From the NCBI GenBank assembly GCA_029959325.1, contig JASCPF010000018.1, positions 1 through 49,362 of the forward strand: a DNA stretch of 49,362 nucleotides. The letters run 5' to 3'. Under the pieces are notes generated by a model. That model had not been told where the DNA came from. It worked only from the letters and a program-made list of their open reading frames with translations, and searched no databases. This document shows positions 47,379-49,362 of this stretch, in pieces. The stretch comes from Microbacteriaceae bacterium PS02068 (GTDB lineage: Bacteria > Actinomycetota > Actinomycetes > Actinomycetales > Microbacteriaceae). Every line of letters starts with the position of its first letter. Position 1 is the stretch's first letter. The position numbers and the translations under genes were made by a program.

Positions 47379-49362
47379 GTGCGCACGCGACTGGTTCTGG
47401 CAATCGCCGCCGCGGCGGCGATCGTTCTCGGCGGCGGGGCCGCCGCTTTCGGCGTCGACCCGGTCACTCTCGGCGGCACGCATATCCTCGACCAGTCGGA
47501 CGTGCTGAGCACTTCGCAGCAGTCGACCGTCGACGACCGGCTGACCTCGCTCTCGTCGACCTCGGGTGTCGATCTCTGGGTCGCCTACGTGCCGGAGTTC
47601 ACGAACCCCACCGACCCCGAGGGGTGGGCGAATGCCACGGCCGAGGCCAACGGACTCGGCCCCAACCAATACCTGCTGGCGATCTCGACCGACGGGCGGC
47701 AGTACTACCTCTCCGGCGACTCGTCCGGGCCGGTCGGTGAGAAGCAGCCGCTGGCGATCGAGCAGCAGCGCATCCAGCCGGCGCTGCAGGCGGACGACTG
47801 GGCGGGCGCCGCGACGGCTGCGGCCGACGGGTTGGCCGATGCCGTCAAGGGCGGCTCGGGAGGCACCGCGTCGGGATCGAACTCGGGAGGCGGCTTCTGG
47901 GGCATCCTGCTGGTGATCGTCCTCGTTGCGCTTGCCGCGCTCGTGGTCTTCATCGTGATCCGGTCGCGCCGCAAGAACACGCGCCCCGCCGTCGAAGGAT
48001 CGGGCGGCCCCGTCGACCCGCTCGCCGGTGTCTCCACGGAAGAGCTGGCCAGGCGCGCCTCGACCGCCCTCGTCGAGACGGATGACGCCGTCAAGACGAG
48101 CGCGCAAGAGCTCGACTTCGCCCGCGCCCAGTTCGGCGACGAGACCGCGGCCGAGTTCGAGACGGCGCTCGCGCACGCGCGCCAAGACCTCGACGGAGCG
48201 TTCGCCCTCAAGCAGCAGCTCGACGACGAAGTGCCCGACACCGAGGCTGACGTGCGCAACTGGAACGCGCAGATCCTCGAGCTGTGCGCGCATGCCAACT
48301 CCGAGCTCGACGACAAGGCCACGGCGTTCGACGACCTGCGCCAGCTCGAGCAGAATGCCCCCGCTGCGCTCGTGAAGCTCCGCGCACACCGTGAGCAGGT
48401 CGGCGCGGAGGCGGCCGCAGCGTCCGCCGCCCTCGCGACGTTGCAGCGGTCGTATGCCCCCGAGGCACTCGCGACGATCGCCGACGACCCCGCGCAGTCT
48501 GCCGAGCGACTCGCGTTCGCCGATGAGCGCATGACCGAGGCGCAGCGCGCGATCGACGCGGGCGAGGGCGCTGCCGCCGCGGTGAGCATCCGCGCGGCCG
48601 AGGCCGCCGTGGGGCAGGCCGACCTGCTGCACAAGGCGATCACCGGGCTCGGCCGCGACCTCGCGCAGGGCGAGGTCGATGCCGCGGCGCTCATCGCCGA
48701 CCTCGATCAGGACATCGCGACCGCCAGCGCCATGCCCGACCCCGACGGTCGCCTTGCGCCGGTGATCGCCTCGACGCGGCAGCAGGTCGACACCGCGAAG
48801 GCGCTCCTCGCCGGCACGGCGAAACGCCCTCTGGTGGCGCTCGGAAACCTCACCCAGGCCAACACGCAGATCGACGCTCTGCTCGCCGGGGTGCGTGACG
48901 CGCAGCAGCAGGCGGAGCGCGCCACCCAGCAGCTGAACCTGCTGATGACGCAGGCGCAAGGGCAGGTGTCAGCCGCCGAAGACTTCATCACGTCGCGCCG
49001 CGGCGCGATCGGCGCCGAGGCACGTACGCGGCTGGCCGAGGCCGGCGCGTCGCTCGTGCAGGCGCGCCAGCTGCAGCAGTCCGATCCCGCCCAGGCGCTG
49101 CAGTTCGCGCAGCGGGCGAACGACCTGGCATCCCAGGCGATCCAATACGCCCAGAACGATGTCGGCGCGTTCCAGGGCGGCGGCATATTCGGCGGCGGAG
49201 GCGGCGGCAACTCCGGCGGGGGCGGCAACATGATGGGCGCCATCCTCGGCGGCATCGTCATCAACTCGCTGCTCGGCGGGGGCGGCAGCCGCGGCGGCGG
49301 AGGCATCTTCGGCGGAGGCGGGGGCGGCGGCATCTTCGGCGGCGGCGGAGGCGGGGGCGGCG
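47379..49362 (+). CDS. TPM domain protein with long coiled coil (3' end outside window)
   Basis: At least 661 aa are visible; the window ends before the stop. A signal peptide (about residues 1-27) leads into a TPM domain (about 35-150; THILDQSDVLSTSQQSTVDDRL, GVDLWVAYVPEF), then a membrane helix (about 172-194) and a basic RSRRKN. From ~215 to ~580 the sequence is helical, Ala/Gln/Glu-rich and coiled-coil-like. The last ~70 visible residues are Gly-rich with IFGGGGGGG repeats. The TPM domain is extracytoplasmic and the coiled coil is cytoplasmic if one helix is crossed. The GTG at 47379 follows GAGAGG. Function unknown; actinobacterial TPM proteins often act in envelope or photosystem maintenance. 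Confidence 0.88.
   Translation, partial: MRTRLVLAIAAAAAIVLGGGAAAFGVDPVTLGGTHILDQSDVLSTSQQSTVDDRLTSLSSTSGVDLWVAYVPEFTNPTDPEGWANATAEANGLGPNQYLLAISTDGRQYYLSGDSSGPVGEKQPLAIEQQRIQPALQADDWAGAATAAADGLADAVKGGSGGTASGSNSGGGFWGILLVIVLVALAALVVFIVIRSRRKNTRPAVEGSGGPVDPLAGVSTEELARRASTALVETDDAVKTSAQELDFARAQFGDETAAEFETALAHARQDLDGAFALKQQLDDEVPDTEADVRNWNAQILELCAHANSELDDKATAFDDLRQLEQNAPAALVKLRAHREQVGAEAAAASAALATLQRSYAPEALATIADDPAQSAERLAFADERMTEAQRAIDAGEGAAAAVSIRAAEAAVGQADLLHKAITGLGRDLAQGEVDAAALIADLDQDIATASAMPDPDGRLAPVIASTRQQVDTAKALLAGTAKRPLVALGNLTQANTQIDALLAGVRDAQQQAERATQQLNLLMTQAQGQVSAAEDFITSRRGAIGAEARTRLAEAGASLVQARQLQQSDPAQALQFAQRANDLASQAIQYAQNDVGAFQGGGIFGGGGGGNSGGGGNMMGAILGGIVINSLLGGGGSRGGGGIFGGGGGGGIFGGGGGGGG

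Overview
The window reads as chromosome of a high-GC actinobacterium, most likely Microbacterium or a close Microbacteriaceae relative. The evidence is a strong G/C third-position bias, frequent GTG starts, the order argS-lysA-hom-thrC-thrB-rho-prfA-prmC-tsaC-wecA-atpI-atpBEFHAGDC (typical of actinobacteria), a DUF3097 gene (an actinobacterial family), and a very frequent GGATGCC/GGCATCC word. No species can be named from sequence alone.

Layout. (1) 0.1-2.3 kb: two small membrane proteins and a YaaA-family gene. (2) 2.4-12.9 kb, minus strand: the complete F1Fo ATP synthase operon (atpB to atpC), preceded by an AtpI-like protein, a WecA/TagO-like glycosyl-phosphate transferase, the tRNA t6A enzyme TsaC and the release-factor methyltransferase PrmC. 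(3) 13.0-15.5 kb, plus strand: a cysteine cassette with two tandem O-acetylserine sulfhydrylases and serine acetyltransferase. It sits inside the otherwise conserved prfA-prmC neighbourhood and is followed by an array of seven ~82-bp repeats (15.5-16.1 kb). (4) 16.1-28.3 kb, minus strand: a holin-like membrane protein, RF1, Rho with a long acidic repetitive N-terminus, the threonine/lysine genes thrB, thrC, hom and lysA, an LmeA-like protein, argS and a transglutaminase-like protein. (5) 28.3-29.3 kb: an SGNH hydrolase and tRNA-Arg(CCG) with a perfect terminator hairpin.

(6) 29.3-40.6 kb is an accessory island starting at the tRNA-Arg gene. It has lower GC, fewer GGATGCC words and long non-coding gaps. 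It holds a frameshifted small gene, a HEPN/DUF262 pair (predicted toxin or anti-phage system), a K+ channel, an orphan membrane protein, a TIR-domain protein and a three-gene glycan cluster: a NodU/TobZ-like carbamoyltransferase, a DXD glycosyltransferase, and a 728-aa protein joining a GT25-like glycosyltransferase to a GH16-like glycoside hydrolase. Three ~40-bp direct repeats resembling the 3' end of the tRNA-Arg gene lie between the first modules, as serial insertions at a tRNA would leave. No integrase is visible.

(7) 40.6-49.4 kb returns to core composition: a DyP peroxidase, a rhomboid-like/DUF2156 (MprF-like) protein, a guanidinium exporter behind a guanidine-III (ykkC-III) riboswitch, a CPBP-family membrane protein, trmB, DUF3097, and a TPM-domain protein that runs off the end.

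The strongest candidates for something undescribed are the GT25-GH16 fusion with its carbamoyltransferase partner, and the repeat-delimited cassettes at tRNA-Arg. The 15.5-16.1 kb repeat array and the short palindrome that follows several stop codons directly are structural features no gene explains.
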